Position numbers and translations under genes: made by a program. The notes below the pieces were generated by a model. The model saw only the letters and a list, made by a program, of their open reading frames with translations. It did no database searches and was not told the DNA's origin. A DNA stretch of 64,000 bases, from NCBI RefSeq assembly GCF_002863225.1, contig NZ_PKEK01000051.1:1-64000 (forward strand), read 5' to 3'. The stretch comes from Mycobacterium sp. (GTDB taxonomy: Bacteria; Actinomycetota; Actinomycetes; Mycobacteriales; Mycobacteriaceae). This document shows, piece by piece, positions 17,601 through 25,424 of the stretch. Each line of letters starts with the position of its first letter. The first letter of the stretch is position 1.

Positions 17601-17942
17601 CAATTCAACGGCCGCTTCGGCGAATCGCACCGCGCCGTAGAGCCCGTTGTGATCCGTCAGCGCGATGGCCCGCAGGCCAAGCCGCACCGCCTCTTCGACC
17701 AGTTCCTCCGGCGCACTGGCGCCGTCGAGAAAGCTGTACGCCGAATGCGCGTGCAACTCGGCGTACGGGACCGACGAGCGGGCCGGCCGGCCCTCGTCCG
17801 GCGGCTGGTAGGCCACCCGCTTGGGCGATCGGGGTGCTTCATCCGCCGGGGTCCACACCGTAGGCGTGCCGGCACGACGCGGTTTGCCGGAGAGCACCCG
17901 CTCCATCTCCGACCAGCCCGGCGGTCCGTTGCTCCACCCCAC
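14661..17942 (-). CDS. dnaE2: Error-prone DNA polymerase DnaE2
   Basis: A 1093-residue C-family DNA polymerase alpha subunit used in damage tolerance and induced mutagenesis. The N-terminal PHP domain begins AELHAHSAYSFLDGA (about residues 61-75). The catalytic aspartates sit in PDIDIDIESD (about 450-460). Further on are the GIHSGGMVICDRP and GFPESHSLSFASLVFYSSW polymerase/thumb motifs, a helix-hairpin-helix region and a C-terminal OB fold. DnaE2 acts with ImuA' and ImuB, encoded at 36755-39021. The GTG start matches the M. tuberculosis protein (VGWSNGPP). A LexA site lies 13-28 bp upstream of the start codon, so SOS induction is expected. Confidence 0.96.
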   Translation of the reverse strand: MGWSNGPPGWSEMERVLSGKPRRAGTPTVWTPADEAPRSPKRVAYQPPDEGRPARSSVPYAELHAHSAYSFLDGASAPEELVEEAVRLGLRAIALTDHNGLYGAVRFAEAAVELKMHTVFGAELSLGSEARTDAPDPAGPHLLVLARGPEGYRRLSRQLAVAHLAGGEKGKLRFDFDALTEAAGGHWHILTGCRKGHVRSALAAGGPDAAAAALADLVDRFGSDRVSVELTHHGCPTDDDVNARMALLAQRFGLSRVATTGAHFAGPSRRRLAMAMGAIRARQSLDEAAGWLAPLGGSHLRSGEEMARLFAQHPDAVTAAAELGEQCAFGLALIAPQLPPFDVPAGHTEDSWLRELTMAGAERRYGQRSQAPQAYAQIEHELKTIAQLKFPGYFLVVYDITRFCRENNILCQGRGSAANSAVCYALGVTAVDPVANELLFERFLSPERDGPPDIDIDIESDLRENVIQYVYDKYGRDYAAQVANVITYRSRIAVRDMARALGFSQGQQDAWSKQISHWSGRPSDIEGIPEQVIELAEQIQNLPRHMGIHSGGMVICDRPIADVCPVEWARMENRSVLQWDKDDCAAIGLVKFDLLGLGMLSALHYAIDLVHEHEGLKVDLSTLDLSEPAVYEMLQRADSVGVFQVESRAQMATLPRLKPRVFYDLVVEVALIRPGPIQGGSVHPYIRRRNGLDPVVYDHPSMEPALHKTLGVPLFQEQLMQLAVDCAGFSGAEADQLRRAMGSKRSTERMQRLRGRFYDGMRSLHGATDEVIDRVFEKLEAFANFGFPESHSLSFASLVFYSSWFKLHHPAAFCAALLRAQPMGFYSPQSLVADARRHGVAVHGPCVAASVVHATLENAGAEVRLGLGDVRHIGEDLAEKLVQERKANGPFTSLLDMTTRVQLSVPQTEALATAGALRCFGMSRREGLWAAGAAATQRPDRLPGVGSSSHVPALPGMSEVELAAADVWATGISPDSYPTQFLRSDLDEMGVVPAADLLSVPDGDRVLVAGAVTHRQRPGTAQGVTFVNLEDETGMVNVLCTPGVWARHRKVAQMSSALLIRGQVQNASGAITVMAERIAPLTLQVGSKSRDFR

Positions 17943-17954
17943 CGGCGCAGTATA

Positions 17955-17970
17955 TCGAATGTTTGTTCGA
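17955..17970. promoter_or_regulatory. LexA/SOS box of dnaE2
   Basis: On the minus strand the site reads TCGAACAAACATTCGA, one mismatch from TCGAAC-N4-GTTCGA. It lies immediately upstream of the dnaE2 GTG. SOS induction of dnaE2 is established in mycobacteria. The divergent small membrane protein gene starts 38 bp on the other side and could be affected too. Confidence 0.88.
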
Positions 17971-18007
17971 ATGGCTTTTGGTGTTTCCGGCGGCCTACCC
18001 TCGGGGC

Positions 18008-18199
18008 ATGAGAGGGACTTTCATCGCGACGTTCGTGATCGGACTGATCGTCGCGCTGTTCGGTCTGGTCTGGGCGCTCCAGGGATTCGGCGCGCTTCAG
18101 GGCAGCCAGATGAGCAGCACCACAACCTGGTCGATCGCCGGCCCGATCACGGCGCTGATCGGGATCGTGGTCGCCGCAGTCAGTTGGCGAAAAATCTGA
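18008..18199 (+). CDS. Small two-helix membrane protein
   Basis: A 63-residue hypothetical protein with two hydrophobic segments (about residues 4-26 and 40-60) separated by a short Gln/Ser/Thr loop, and a C-terminal WRKI. The start is the ATG at 18008; an upstream ATG at 17963 would place the start inside the dnaE2 SOS box. It is divergent from dnaE2 and may share its promoter region. Small proteins of this kind are common in mycobacteria; function unknown. Confidence 0.65.
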   Translation: MRGTFIATFVIGLIVALFGLVWALQGFGALQGSQMSSTTTWSIAGPITALIGIVVAAVSWRKI

Positions 18200-18346
18200 A
18201 TTGTGCTGAGCTGGAACAACTCTGATGCAACTCTCAGAGAATCTCAGGCAACTAGAGCTCGAGACCGTTGTTCGGCACGCGACTAACACCGCAGCGGGTT
18301 TTCCAACTACGTTGCCACACAACCGACTCCAGTTGTTTACATGAAT

Positions 18347-18352
18347 TAATAT
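18347..18352 (+). promoter_or_regulatory. Candidate -10 element for the wax ester synthase gene
   Basis: TAATAT is the best SigA-type -10 match in the unusually AT-rich stretch at 18335-18353, 74 bp before the GTG of the acyltransferase gene. No good -35 was found at standard spacing. The rest of the 226-bp gap (18200-18425) holds nothing I can name. Confidence 0.3.
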
Positions 18353-18425
18353 TGCCGCCACCTCTGACCAGCGGTCACCGCCGATACTCGAACACAGTCG
18401 AAAAAAAGAACGGCGGTGGCGGCTC

Positions 18426-19823
18426 GTGGAGCAACTCAACACGCTCGATGCAGGCTTCCTCATGGCCGAGGATTCGGATCGAAACGTCAGTTTGGCGATT
18501 GGCGGGATCGCCATCATCGATGGCGCGGCTCCCAAGGACGATAAATTCAAAGCTGTTCTCACAGAACGTGTTAGATCGATTCCGCGTTTCACGCAGATGC
18601 TGCGTACCCAACCCTTGGACGTCGGCGCGCCGCAGTGGGTCGACGACCCGGCTTTCGACATCAGCCGTCATGTGCGCCGGATAGCCGTCCCGCGACCCGG
18701 CGACGACACCGAACTGTTCCGGGTTGTCGCCGACGTGCTGGAGCGCCGACTCGATCGCGATCGTCCGCTGTGGGAGTGCTGGGTGATCGAAGGCCTGAAG
18801 GGCAACCGCTGGGCGATCTTGATGAAGGTCCACCACTGTATGGCCGACGGAATCTCGGCAATGCGCATCCTTGCCCGCCTTTGCGACGAGGTCGACGGCG
18901 ACGTGTTCGCCCGGCCCGTCGTTTCGAAGCCCGGCGGTCGGCGGCCCAAACACCTGGCGCCGGTTCCCGAACACACCGAAGCAACCAATCCCCTGGGCAG
19001 CCTATGGCGGACCGCCACCGGCATCACCGGCACTGTGACCCGGACGGTCGGCGGGGCGACCGAAATCGCTACCGGCCTGCTGCGGCCAACCGCCGGGTCG
19101 TCGCTGGTAGGGCCCGTTACGGCGCGACGCCGCTATCGTGCGGTCCGCGTCCCCCTCGCCGACGTCGAACAGGTCTGCCGCAAGTTCGACGTCACGATCA
19201 ACGATGTCGCGCTGGCTGCGATCACCGAGGGGTACCGATCCGTCCTGCTGCACCGCGGCGAGGAACCTCGGCCGGATTCGCTGCGCACGCTGGTGCCGGT
19301 CTCGGTTCGCGCGTCCGGATCGTCGGACCGGCCGGGCAACAAGATCTCGATGATGCTGCCCTACCTCCCGGTCGAGCAGGACGACCCGATTCAGCAGTTA
19401 CGCATGGTGCACGACCGGATGACCCGGACCAAGCAAGGCGGGCAGAAGCAGGCCGGCAACCTGGCGGTGTCGATGACCGGCTACGTCCCGTTCATGTTGT
19501 CCTCGTGGCTGATTCGATTTCTCACCCGCCTTCCGCAGCGTGGCATCGTGACGCTGGCGACCAATGTGCCGGGTCCGCACCGTCGGCTGGAGATGATGGG
19601 TCACACCGTCAGTCGTCTGTTGCCCATACCGCCGATCGCGTTGCAGCTGCGCACCGGGGTGGCGGTGACGAGCTACGCCGACGATCTGGTCTTCGGCATC
19701 ACCGCCGACTACGACGCGGGTGCCGACATCGATGAGCTGGCCGACGGCATCAAGCTCGGCGTCGAACGCCTGGACGTGCTCGGCCAGGACTCGATCTTGC
19801 TGTTCGACAGGAAATCGGTCTGA
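18426..19823 (+). CDS. Wax ester synthase/diacylglycerol acyltransferase (WS/DGAT)
   Basis: A 465-residue acyl-CoA:(di)acylglycerol/alcohol acyltransferase. The active-site motif HHCMADG is present at about residues 138-144, preceded by PLWECWVIEGL. The second-half motifs NDVALAAITEGYR and GNKISMMLPYLPV are also typical. The family makes triacylglycerol and wax esters for intracellular lipid storage. The GTG start gives the usual MEQLNTLDAGFL N-terminus and follows a G-rich GGCGGTGGCGG. By position it corresponds to Rv3371. It may form a short unit with otsB2, 61 bp downstream. Confidence 0.94.
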   Translation: MEQLNTLDAGFLMAEDSDRNVSLAIGGIAIIDGAAPKDDKFKAVLTERVRSIPRFTQMLRTQPLDVGAPQWVDDPAFDISRHVRRIAVPRPGDDTELFRVVADVLERRLDRDRPLWECWVIEGLKGNRWAILMKVHHCMADGISAMRILARLCDEVDGDVFARPVVSKPGGRRPKHLAPVPEHTEATNPLGSLWRTATGITGTVTRTVGGATEIATGLLRPTAGSSLVGPVTARRRYRAVRVPLADVEQVCRKFDVTINDVALAAITEGYRSVLLHRGEEPRPDSLRTLVPVSVRASGSSDRPGNKISMMLPYLPVEQDDPIQQLRMVHDRMTRTKQGGQKQAGNLAVSMTGYVPFMLSSWLIRFLTRLPQRGIVTLATNVPGPHRRLEMMGHTVSRLLPIPPIALQLRTGVAVTSYADDLVFGITADYDAGADIDELADGIKLGVERLDVLGQDSILLFDRKSV

Positions 19824-19884
19824 CCGCCAGCGACTAACCTGACTACCGGTCCCGCGAGGGCGGGCCGGGAAGGCGGGACGGCGA

Positions 19885-20997
19885 ATGGCGGTCATCATCG
19901 ACCCGCGCCGGGTGGACGCCGTGTTGTTCGACCTCGACCCCGAACCCGATCCCACCGTTGCCGCACGCCTGGACAACGCCGGCGTGCGCTCCTGTCGATC
20001 CGATCCCGCCACGCTGGTCGACTCGGCCGATGCCCTGTCGGTGCGCCCGGGCCGGTGCGCGGTCGTCACCGCAACCCACGCGGGAGTGACCGCCGCACGC
20101 GCCGCCGGTTTCGCGCTGGTGATCGCGATCGGCCCGAACGAAACCCCGCACGGTGCCGACGCGGTGCTCGCCGACGCGAGCGACCTCGAGGTCCGCACCG
20201 GTGATCGCCGGATGTCCGAGTTGCCCGACGGGTCGCAGGCCCTGGAGTTCACCGGCACGCCGGCGGTCTTCTACGACTTCGACGGAACACTGTCCGAGAT
20301 CGTCAACGATCCCGACGCCGCGCGACTCGTCGACGGCGCGGCCGACGCGCTGACGTCGCTGAGCGCGCAATGTCCGGTGGCGATCCTCAGTGGCCGCGAC
20401 TTGGCCGACGTGCGCGACCGAATCGGCCTGCCCGGCCTGTGGTACGCCGGCAGCCACGGTTTCGAGCTCACCGGCCCCGACGGCGAGCACCACCAGAACA
20501 CCGACGCGGCCGCGAGCATCCCGGTGCTGGCCGAGGCGGCAGCCGCACTCGCCGACCAGCTCGGCGACATTCCCGGAGTAGCCGTGGAGCACAAGCGATT
20601 CGGGGTGGCCGTGCACTATCGCAATGCCGCGCGCGACCGGGTCGCAGAGGTGACCTCAGCGGTCCGGCAGACCGGGCAGCGGACGGCGTTGCGCGTGACG
20701 ACCGGACGAGAAGTGATCGAGCTGCGACCGGATGTCGACTGGGACAAGGGAAAGACGCTGCGCTGGGTGCTCGACTACATCCGCGACAACGAGGGCGGCG
20801 ACCCGCTGCTACCCATCTACCTGGGCGACGACATCACCGACGAGGACGCCTTCGACGCGGTCGCCGACGACGGCATCGCGATACTGGTGCGCCACGGCGA
20901 CGACGGCGACCGCGCCACCGCCGCGCGTTACGCGCTGGCCGACCCCGACCGCGCGAAAGAATTCACCGAGCGGCTGGCCCGCCGCCTCGCCGACTGA
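19885..20997 (+). CDS. otsB2: Trehalose-6-phosphate phosphatase
   Basis: OtsB2 removes the phosphate from trehalose 6-phosphate, the last step of OtsA-OtsB trehalose synthesis, essential for mycolate transfer in mycobacteria. The 370-residue protein has an N-terminal extension of about 125 residues typical of the mycobacterial enzyme, then a HAD domain with motif I DFDGTLSEI (aspartate nucleophile), SGRDLADV as motif II, a lysine in the WDKGK segment and GDDITDEDAF as motif IV. The stop codon directly abuts the stop codon of the convergent thioesterase gene with no gap. Confidence 0.93.
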   Translation: MAVIIDPRRVDAVLFDLDPEPDPTVAARLDNAGVRSCRSDPATLVDSADALSVRPGRCAVVTATHAGVTAARAAGFALVIAIGPNETPHGADAVLADASDLEVRTGDRRMSELPDGSQALEFTGTPAVFYDFDGTLSEIVNDPDAARLVDGAADALTSLSAQCPVAILSGRDLADVRDRIGLPGLWYAGSHGFELTGPDGEHHQNTDAAASIPVLAEAAAALADQLGDIPGVAVEHKRFGVAVHYRNAARDRVAEVTSAVRQTGQRTALRVTTGREVIELRPDVDWDKGKTLRWVLDYIRDNEGGDPLLPIYLGDDITDEDAFDAVADDGIAILVRHGDDGDRATAARYALADPDRAKEFTERLARRLAD

Positions 20998-21399
20998 TCA
21001 CAGAACCGCTTGCGACTGAATGGTTTTGGCGGCGAGCCTGCCGGTGTCGCCGCGGATCTCTGTTTCGACCACGATGACACGCCGCCCGACATGGAGCGGG
21101 CGGCTGTGCGCCTTCACCGTTCCCGAGCGTGTCGCGGCAAAGAAGTTGGTCTTGGATTCGATGGTCGTCGTGCCGCCGGCACCCTCGGGAAGGTTGAGGA
21201 ATGCGCACACCGCACCCGAGGTGTCCGCCAGCGCCATCACGATCCCGCCGTGCAGCACGTCCCCTCCCGTCGTCAGGCCGGGCGCCCAATCCAGGCTCAG
21301 CACAACCTCTTCGGGTACGGCAACGTCTGCGGTGATCCCGAGCGTCACCGCCAGCGGAACCAGCCCGTGGATCATCTCCGTTGCGGCGGTGTCGGTCAT
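20998..21399 (-). CDS. PaaI-type hotdog thioesterase
   Basis: A 133-residue hotdog-fold protein. The characteristic LHGGIVMALADTSGAVCAF segment covers the turn and long helix of the PaaI/YbgC thioesterase group. The substrate is probably an acyl-CoA, but nothing in the sequence fixes it. The ATG at 21399 (MTDTAATEMIHGL) was chosen over an upstream extension rich in Arg/Thr/Pro. The gene follows the XRE regulator gene by 4 bp, so they form an operon. Confidence 0.82.
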   Translation of the reverse strand: MTDTAATEMIHGLVPLAVTLGITADVAVPEEVVLSLDWAPGLTTGGDVLHGGIVMALADTSGAVCAFLNLPEGAGGTTTIESKTNFFAATRSGTVKAHSRPLHVGRRVIVVETEIRGDTGRLAAKTIQSQAVL

Positions 21400-21403
21400 C
21401 GGC

Positions 21404-22195
21404 TCACTTTCCCAAGTCCTGCAGGGCGTCGGCGGTGTCCGCGTCGGCCGGGTAAAATGATTCGATCGCGACCTCGGCAACGGTGATGTCCAACGGTGCG
21501 CCGACGACCGCGGTCATGCTGAAAAACGAGAGCTCGGTTCCGTTGTACTGCAACCGGAGTGGCACGGCGACGTCGGTGGGCTCGGGCCGGGCGGCCTCAC
21601 CGCCCGGATAGCCCGACAACTCGGTCAGCAGATCACCGAGGCGCGGGTCATGGGTGGCCCGGACCTGGCGATGCAGTCGCTCGAGGACATGCGCGCGCCA
21701 CTCCGGCAGATTGACGATGCGCGAGGCCATCCCGTCCGGATGCAACGAAACGCGCAGGGCATTGATCGGCGGCGTCAGCAATGCGGGGTCGCACCCGTCG
21801 ATCAGCACCGCGACGGCGGTGTTGCCGTCGAGCATGTCCCACCATCGATTGATCACCAGCGCCGGATACGGCTCGTGGCCGGTGAGGATCTGCCGCAGCG
21901 CGGCGCGCAGCCGGGTCAATTCCGGCTCGTCGAGCGAGTGCTCGGGGTAGGCGGGCGCGTACCCGCCGGCCAGTAACAATGCGTTGCGCTCCCGAAGCGG
22001 CACGTCGAGTTGTTCACTCAACCGCAGGATCATTCCCGGGGTCGGCCGCGAGCGTCCGGTCTCGACGAAGCTGAGATGCCGGGCCGAGATCTCGGCTTGG
22101 ATCGACAAGTCGAGTTGGCTGATCCGGCGGCGCTCCCGCCATTCGCGCAGCAGTTGACCGACTGCCGGTGTCGCCCGCCGGGTCAGGGTCGTCAT
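21404..22195 (-). CDS. XRE family transcriptional regulator with MmyB-like domain
   Basis: A 263-residue regulator. An N-terminal helix-turn-helix (about residues 12-70) is of the XRE/lambda-repressor type, with the conserved LDLSIQAEISARHLSFVETGRSRPT recognition region (in two parts). The rest resembles the MmyB-like ligand-binding domain (PYPALVINRWWDMLDGN, FYPADADTADAL), a PAS-like fold reported to bind fatty acids in some members. With the downstream thioesterase it may monitor acyl metabolites; that is inference. No operator was identified. Confidence 0.87.
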   Translation of the reverse strand: MTTLTRRATPAVGQLLREWRERRRISQLDLSIQAEISARHLSFVETGRSRPTPGMILRLSEQLDVPLRERNALLLAGGYAPAYPEHSLDEPELTRLRAALRQILTGHEPYPALVINRWWDMLDGNTAVAVLIDGCDPALLTPPINALRVSLHPDGMASRIVNLPEWRAHVLERLHRQVRATHDPRLGDLLTELSGYPGGEAARPEPTDVAVPLRLQYNGTELSFFSMTAVVGAPLDITVAEVAIESFYPADADTADALQDLGK

Positions 22196-22277
22196 CGCCC
22201 CGATGCTAGCTGCGGCGTGTCGCCGCCACGATTACCTTCGAGGTAAGCGCCCGCGGGCGTTCACGGCCGCCGCAAAC

Positions 22278-22544
22278 TCAGTCGACGTCGGACTTCTTGT
22301 CCTTGTCGGACTTCTTGTCATCGTCCGACTTCTCGTTCTTGTCGGACTTCTTGTCCTCGTCGGACTTCTTGTCGCCATCGCTGCCGGTGCCCAGCTCGAG
22401 CGTCGCCCAATGACTCGGGGAGATGTAGACCGTCCAGTCCCCCTCGTCGCGGCCCAACTTCACGACCCCGTCGTCGACTTCCCACTTGGTGCTGTCGTCG
22501 TAGTCGGTGGACTGCCCGTCGCTGTAGGTGAGTTTGAAAGCCAT
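22278..22544 (-). CDS. Small protein with a Lys/Asp/Ser repeat tail
   Basis: An 88-residue protein I do not recognise as a named family. The first 55 residues look like a small beta domain (MAFKLTYSDGQSTDYDD, WTVYISPSHWATLEL). The remaining third is a low-complexity tail of DKKSDxD-type repeats encoded by near-identical 18-bp units. The start could also be a GTG at 22559. It lies 28 bp downstream of htdY on the same strand. The charged tail suggests a disordered or binding segment. Confidence 0.7.
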   Translation of the reverse strand: MAFKLTYSDGQSTDYDDSTKWEVDDGVVKLGRDEGDWTVYISPSHWATLELGTGSDGDKKSDEDKKSDKNEKSDDDKKSDKDKKSDVD

Positions 22545-22572
22545 GCCCGGGACTGCCACGTTGACGGCCCGG

Positions 22573-23448
22573 CTAAACCTCGACGTACTCCACCGCGCCG
22601 TCCTCGAGCACGAGACGAGCGTCGCTGCCGCCTTCGGCCCCGGAAGCCACCGTGCGGAACACCGCCTTACCGGGCTCGGTGCGCCAGATCAGCGTGGTCA
22701 GCGTCTCGCCGGGAAACACCGGTTTGGTGAATCGCGCGTCGATGGCCGTGATCGCATTGGCGTCGCCCTTGCCGAGTTCGGCGACCAGCGCGCGGCCGGA
22801 GAACCCGTAGGTGCACAGCCCGTGCATGATCGGCTCGGGGAAGCCCGCGAGTTCCTTGGCGAACCAGGGATCGCTGTGCAGCGGGTTGCGGTCGCCGGAG
22901 AGCCGGTAGATCAGCGGCTGGTCTTTGCGGGTGGTCAGCGCGATCTGGGCGTCGGGCTCGCGGTCGGGAATCGCCGGTGCGTTGGGGCGCTCACCCGGCT
23001 GTCCGCCGAACCCGCCCTCGCCGCGGATCACCAGCGTCGTCAGCGTTTCGGCGACGAGTTCGCCGGTGTCGGGATCGGAGCCGCGACCGCGCAGCATGAC
23101 GATCGCGTTCTTGCCTTCGCCCTTGTCCTGGATGTCGGCGACCTCGGTGACCACCGACAGCTTGCCCGCGGCGGGCAGCGGCGCGTGCAGCCGGATTCCC
23201 TGTGAGCCGTGCAGCAGCATCGCCCAGTTGAACGATCCGACCTTGGCGGCCGCCGCGAACGCCGGGCAGCAGATCACCGCGTAGGTCGGGAGCACCTGCT
23301 GGTCAATGCCGTGGCTGTTTTCGGTGGTGAACTTCAAGTCGTCTAGGCCGGCGCCCACGCCGAGGGCGTAGAGCAACGTGTCACGGTCGGTCCATTCGAA
23401 CAGCGCGGGCTCGGTCGTCGCGCCGACGGCGTTCGGGTCGATCGCCAT
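22573..23448 (-). CDS. htdY: (R)-3-hydroxyacyl-CoA/thioester dehydratase, double hotdog
   Basis: A 291-residue MaoC-type double-hotdog hydratase matching HtdY (Rv3389c) nearly along its full length. The hydratase-2 motif is visible as YRLSGDRNPLHSDPWFA followed by GFPEPIMHGLCTYG; the first half contains VLPTYAVICCPAF. It hydrates 2-enoyl-CoA to (R)-3-hydroxyacyl-CoA in fatty acid metabolism. The ATG at 23448 has an excellent ribosome-binding site (GAGGAG, 6 bases upstream). Longer in-frame extensions upstream are not supported. Confidence 0.93.
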   Translation of the reverse strand: MAIDPNAVGATTEPALFEWTDRDTLLYALGVGAGLDDLKFTTENSHGIDQQVLPTYAVICCPAFAAAAKVGSFNWAMLLHGSQGIRLHAPLPAAGKLSVVTEVADIQDKGEGKNAIVMLRGRGSDPDTGELVAETLTTLVIRGEGGFGGQPGERPNAPAIPDREPDAQIALTTRKDQPLIYRLSGDRNPLHSDPWFAKELAGFPEPIMHGLCTYGFSGRALVAELGKGDANAITAIDARFTKPVFPGETLTTLIWRTEPGKAVFRTVASGAEGGSDARLVLEDGAVEYVEV

Positions 23449-23605
23449 GCGGGTCTCCTCTTCGGTCGGACGGTCATCTTTTCCGGGGCATCGCCATTCC
23501 ATCACCCGACGATGCGGACGACGCCCGCGCCTGGGTTGTGTGATTTGTCCACCCAACCCGGGCAAACATGCCACGTCGAGGCCCCCGGCAAGGCAGGCTG
23601 TCGCC

Positions 23606-24316
23606 ATGCGCAATCGCACCCGCACCGCCATCTGGAAGGCCGCCGCCGTTCTCGCCGCCGTCGTCACGGTCGGCGCCTGCTCGGGATCACCGCAGGTACG
23701 CAGCATCACCTTGACGTTCATCAGGCATGCCGAGTCGCAGAGCAATGCCCAGCACGTCATCAACACCGACATCCCGGGCCCGGAACTGACCGAGGAAGGC
23801 CAGGGCCAAGCCGAACAGCTCGCCCATCAGTTGTCCCGCAACAACTTCGACGGCATCTATGCCTCCAACATGGTCCGCACCCAGCAGACCGCGGAGCCGC
23901 TCGCCCACGCGCTGGGCAAGCACGTCGAGATTCTGCCCGGGCTGCGCGAGATCGACGCCGGCCGGTTCAACAACCTACCGGCCAAGCGCGCCGACCTGAC
24001 CTACCTGGTGGCGCCGTCACTCTGGCTCCGAGGCGACGTCCAGGACGCGGTCCCCGGCTCGATCAGCGGCCGGGAATTCAACGATCAGTTCAGCGCTGCG
24101 GTGCAGAAGATCTACGACAGCGGCAACAGCAGACCGGTGGCATTCGCGCACGCCGAGTCGATCATGTACTGGACCTTGCTGAACGTGAAGAACCCGAAGG
24201 ACACCCTGGCGACCAGCCACCCACTGCCCAACCTCGGCCGGGTGGTGATCACCGGTAGCCCCGCGGGGGGCTGGACGCTGCTCGACTGGGACGGGATCAA
24301 GGACTTCAGCAACTGA
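23606..24316 (+). CDS. lpqD: Lipoprotein of the histidine phosphatase family
   Basis: A 236-residue product, the same length as LpqD (Rv3390). It has an N-terminal lipoprotein signal with lipobox VGAC at about residues 23-26, so it should be anchored on the outer face of the membrane. The histidine phosphatase motif FIRHAES is followed by the second catalytic region FAHAES, with MVRTQQTAEPLA in between. The natural substrate is not known. It reads toward the TetR-MmpS-MmpL operon. Confidence 0.92.
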   Translation: MRNRTRTAIWKAAAVLAAVVTVGACSGSPQVRSITLTFIRHAESQSNAQHVINTDIPGPELTEEGQGQAEQLAHQLSRNNFDGIYASNMVRTQQTAEPLAHALGKHVEILPGLREIDAGRFNNLPAKRADLTYLVAPSLWLRGDVQDAVPGSISGREFNDQFSAAVQKIYDSGNSRPVAFAHAESIMYWTLLNVKNPKDTLATSHPLPNLGRVVITGSPAGGWTLLDWDGIKDFSN

Positions 24317-24343
24317 GCTGAGCGCACCGGCCGCAGCGGTACG

Positions 24344-24361
24344 GTACTGGACAGTACTGTC
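24344..24361. promoter_or_regulatory. Overlapping dyads, likely operator of the TetR-MmpS-MmpL operon
   Basis: Two overlapping inverted repeats share bases: GTACTG-GA-CAGTAC (24344-24357) and GACAGTACTGTC (24350-24361). They lie 13-30 bp upstream of the GTG of the TetR gene. This is a typical place for autorepression by a TetR protein. The binding protein is inferred. Confidence 0.5.
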
Positions 24362-24373
24362 ACCGCCGATCTA

Positions 24374-24987
24374 GTGTTACCCGCTGTGACCGAGACGGCG
24401 GAACGCGGAGTGTCCCCGTCACCGTGGTCCCCCCGCGAGACCGAGTTGCTCGACGTCACCCTGGAGTTGCTGCAAGAGCACGGCTACGACCGGCTGACAC
24501 TGGACGCCGTCGCGGCCCGCGCCAAGGCCAGCAAGGCCACCGTCTACCGACGCTGGCCGTCGAAGGCCGAATTGGTACTGGCCGCTTTCATCGAGGGAGT
24601 CCGACAGGTCGCGGTGCATCCGCGGACTGGCACGCTGCGCGGCGATCTGCTGCAGTTGGGGGAAGCGTGCCGCGAGCAGGCTTCCCAGCAGAGGCCGGCA
24701 CGATCCGCGCCGTGCTGGTCGAGACGTCACGGCACCCCGCTCTCAACGACGCCCTGCAGCACCAATTCCTCGACCAACGCAAAGCCCTGATCCACGAGGT
24801 ACTGCGAGATGCCGCGGACCGCGGTGAGATCGACATCGCGGCGATCAGCGACGAACTCTGGGATGTGCTGCCCGGGTACCTGATCTTCCGGATCGTCATG
24901 CCGAGCCGACCGCCGACGCGCGAGACGGTGGAAGCTCTGGTCGACGAGATGATCATCCCGGGCCTCACCCGAAAGGTGAATGGATGA
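24374..24987 (+). pseudogene. TetR family regulator gene broken by a one-base frameshift
   Basis: The N-terminal helix-turn-helix (LTLDAVAARAKASKATVYRRWPSKAELV) is read from the GTG at 24374. The frame then runs to a stop at 24790 with unrelated sequence after about residue 105. The expected ligand-binding domain (EAGTIRAVLVETSRHPAL through GYLIFRIVMPSRPPTRETVE) continues in another frame to the TGA at 24985-24987. Restoring one C in the C-run at 24684-24686 joins the two halves. The final TGA overlaps the ATG of the mmpS gene, as in an intact operon. This may be a real recent mutation or a base-calling error. Confidence 0.8.
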
Positions 24988-25424
24988 AAGGCATTTCGAT
25001 CACAGGCGTGATCCGTCGACGATGGATGATCATCGTCGCCGTGGCCGTCGTGGCCTTGGCAGGGTTCGCCGTGTATCGGCTGCACGGCGAATTCGACGCG
25101 GCGAACAACACGGCGCACGGCGGCACCAACGAAATCGTGCCGATCAGTCCGAAGCAGGTCATCTACGAGGTCTTCGGCGCTCCCGGTGCGACCGCCACGA
25201 TCAACTACCAGGACGTCAATGCCGCGCCGCAGCGCATCGACAACGCGCCGCTGCCGTGGTCCTACACCATCAACACAACCGATCCCGCCGTCATCGCCAA
25301 CGTGGTCGCCCAGGGCGACGGCAGCTCGCTGGGGTGCCGCATCACCGTCAACGGCATCGTCAAAGACGAGAGGACCGTGAACCAAATGAGCGCCTACACC
25401 TATTGCTTGGACAAGTCCGGATGA
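24984..25424 (+). CDS. MmpS family membrane-anchored accessory protein
   Basis: A 146-residue protein with one N-terminal membrane helix (about residues 13-32) and an extracytoplasmic beta domain typical of MmpS: VIYEVFGAPGATATINYQDVN, LPWSYTINTTDPAVIANVVAQG and CRITVNGIVKDERTVN, plus two cysteines probably paired. MmpS proteins work with the adjacent MmpL pump. The ATG overlaps the stop of the TetR frame and its own TGA overlaps the mmpL ATG, so all three genes are tightly coupled. Confidence 0.92.
   Translation: MKGISITGVIRRRWMIIVAVAVVALAGFAVYRLHGEFDAANNTAHGGTNEIVPISPKQVIYEVFGAPGATATINYQDVNAAPQRIDNAPLPWSYTINTTDPAVIANVVAQGDGSSLGCRITVNGIVKDERTVNQMSAYTYCLDKSG

Noticed and set aside
16782..18011. 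409-codon plus-strand frame antisense to dnaE2
   Set aside because: No family features; it runs across the dnaE2 SOS box and start.
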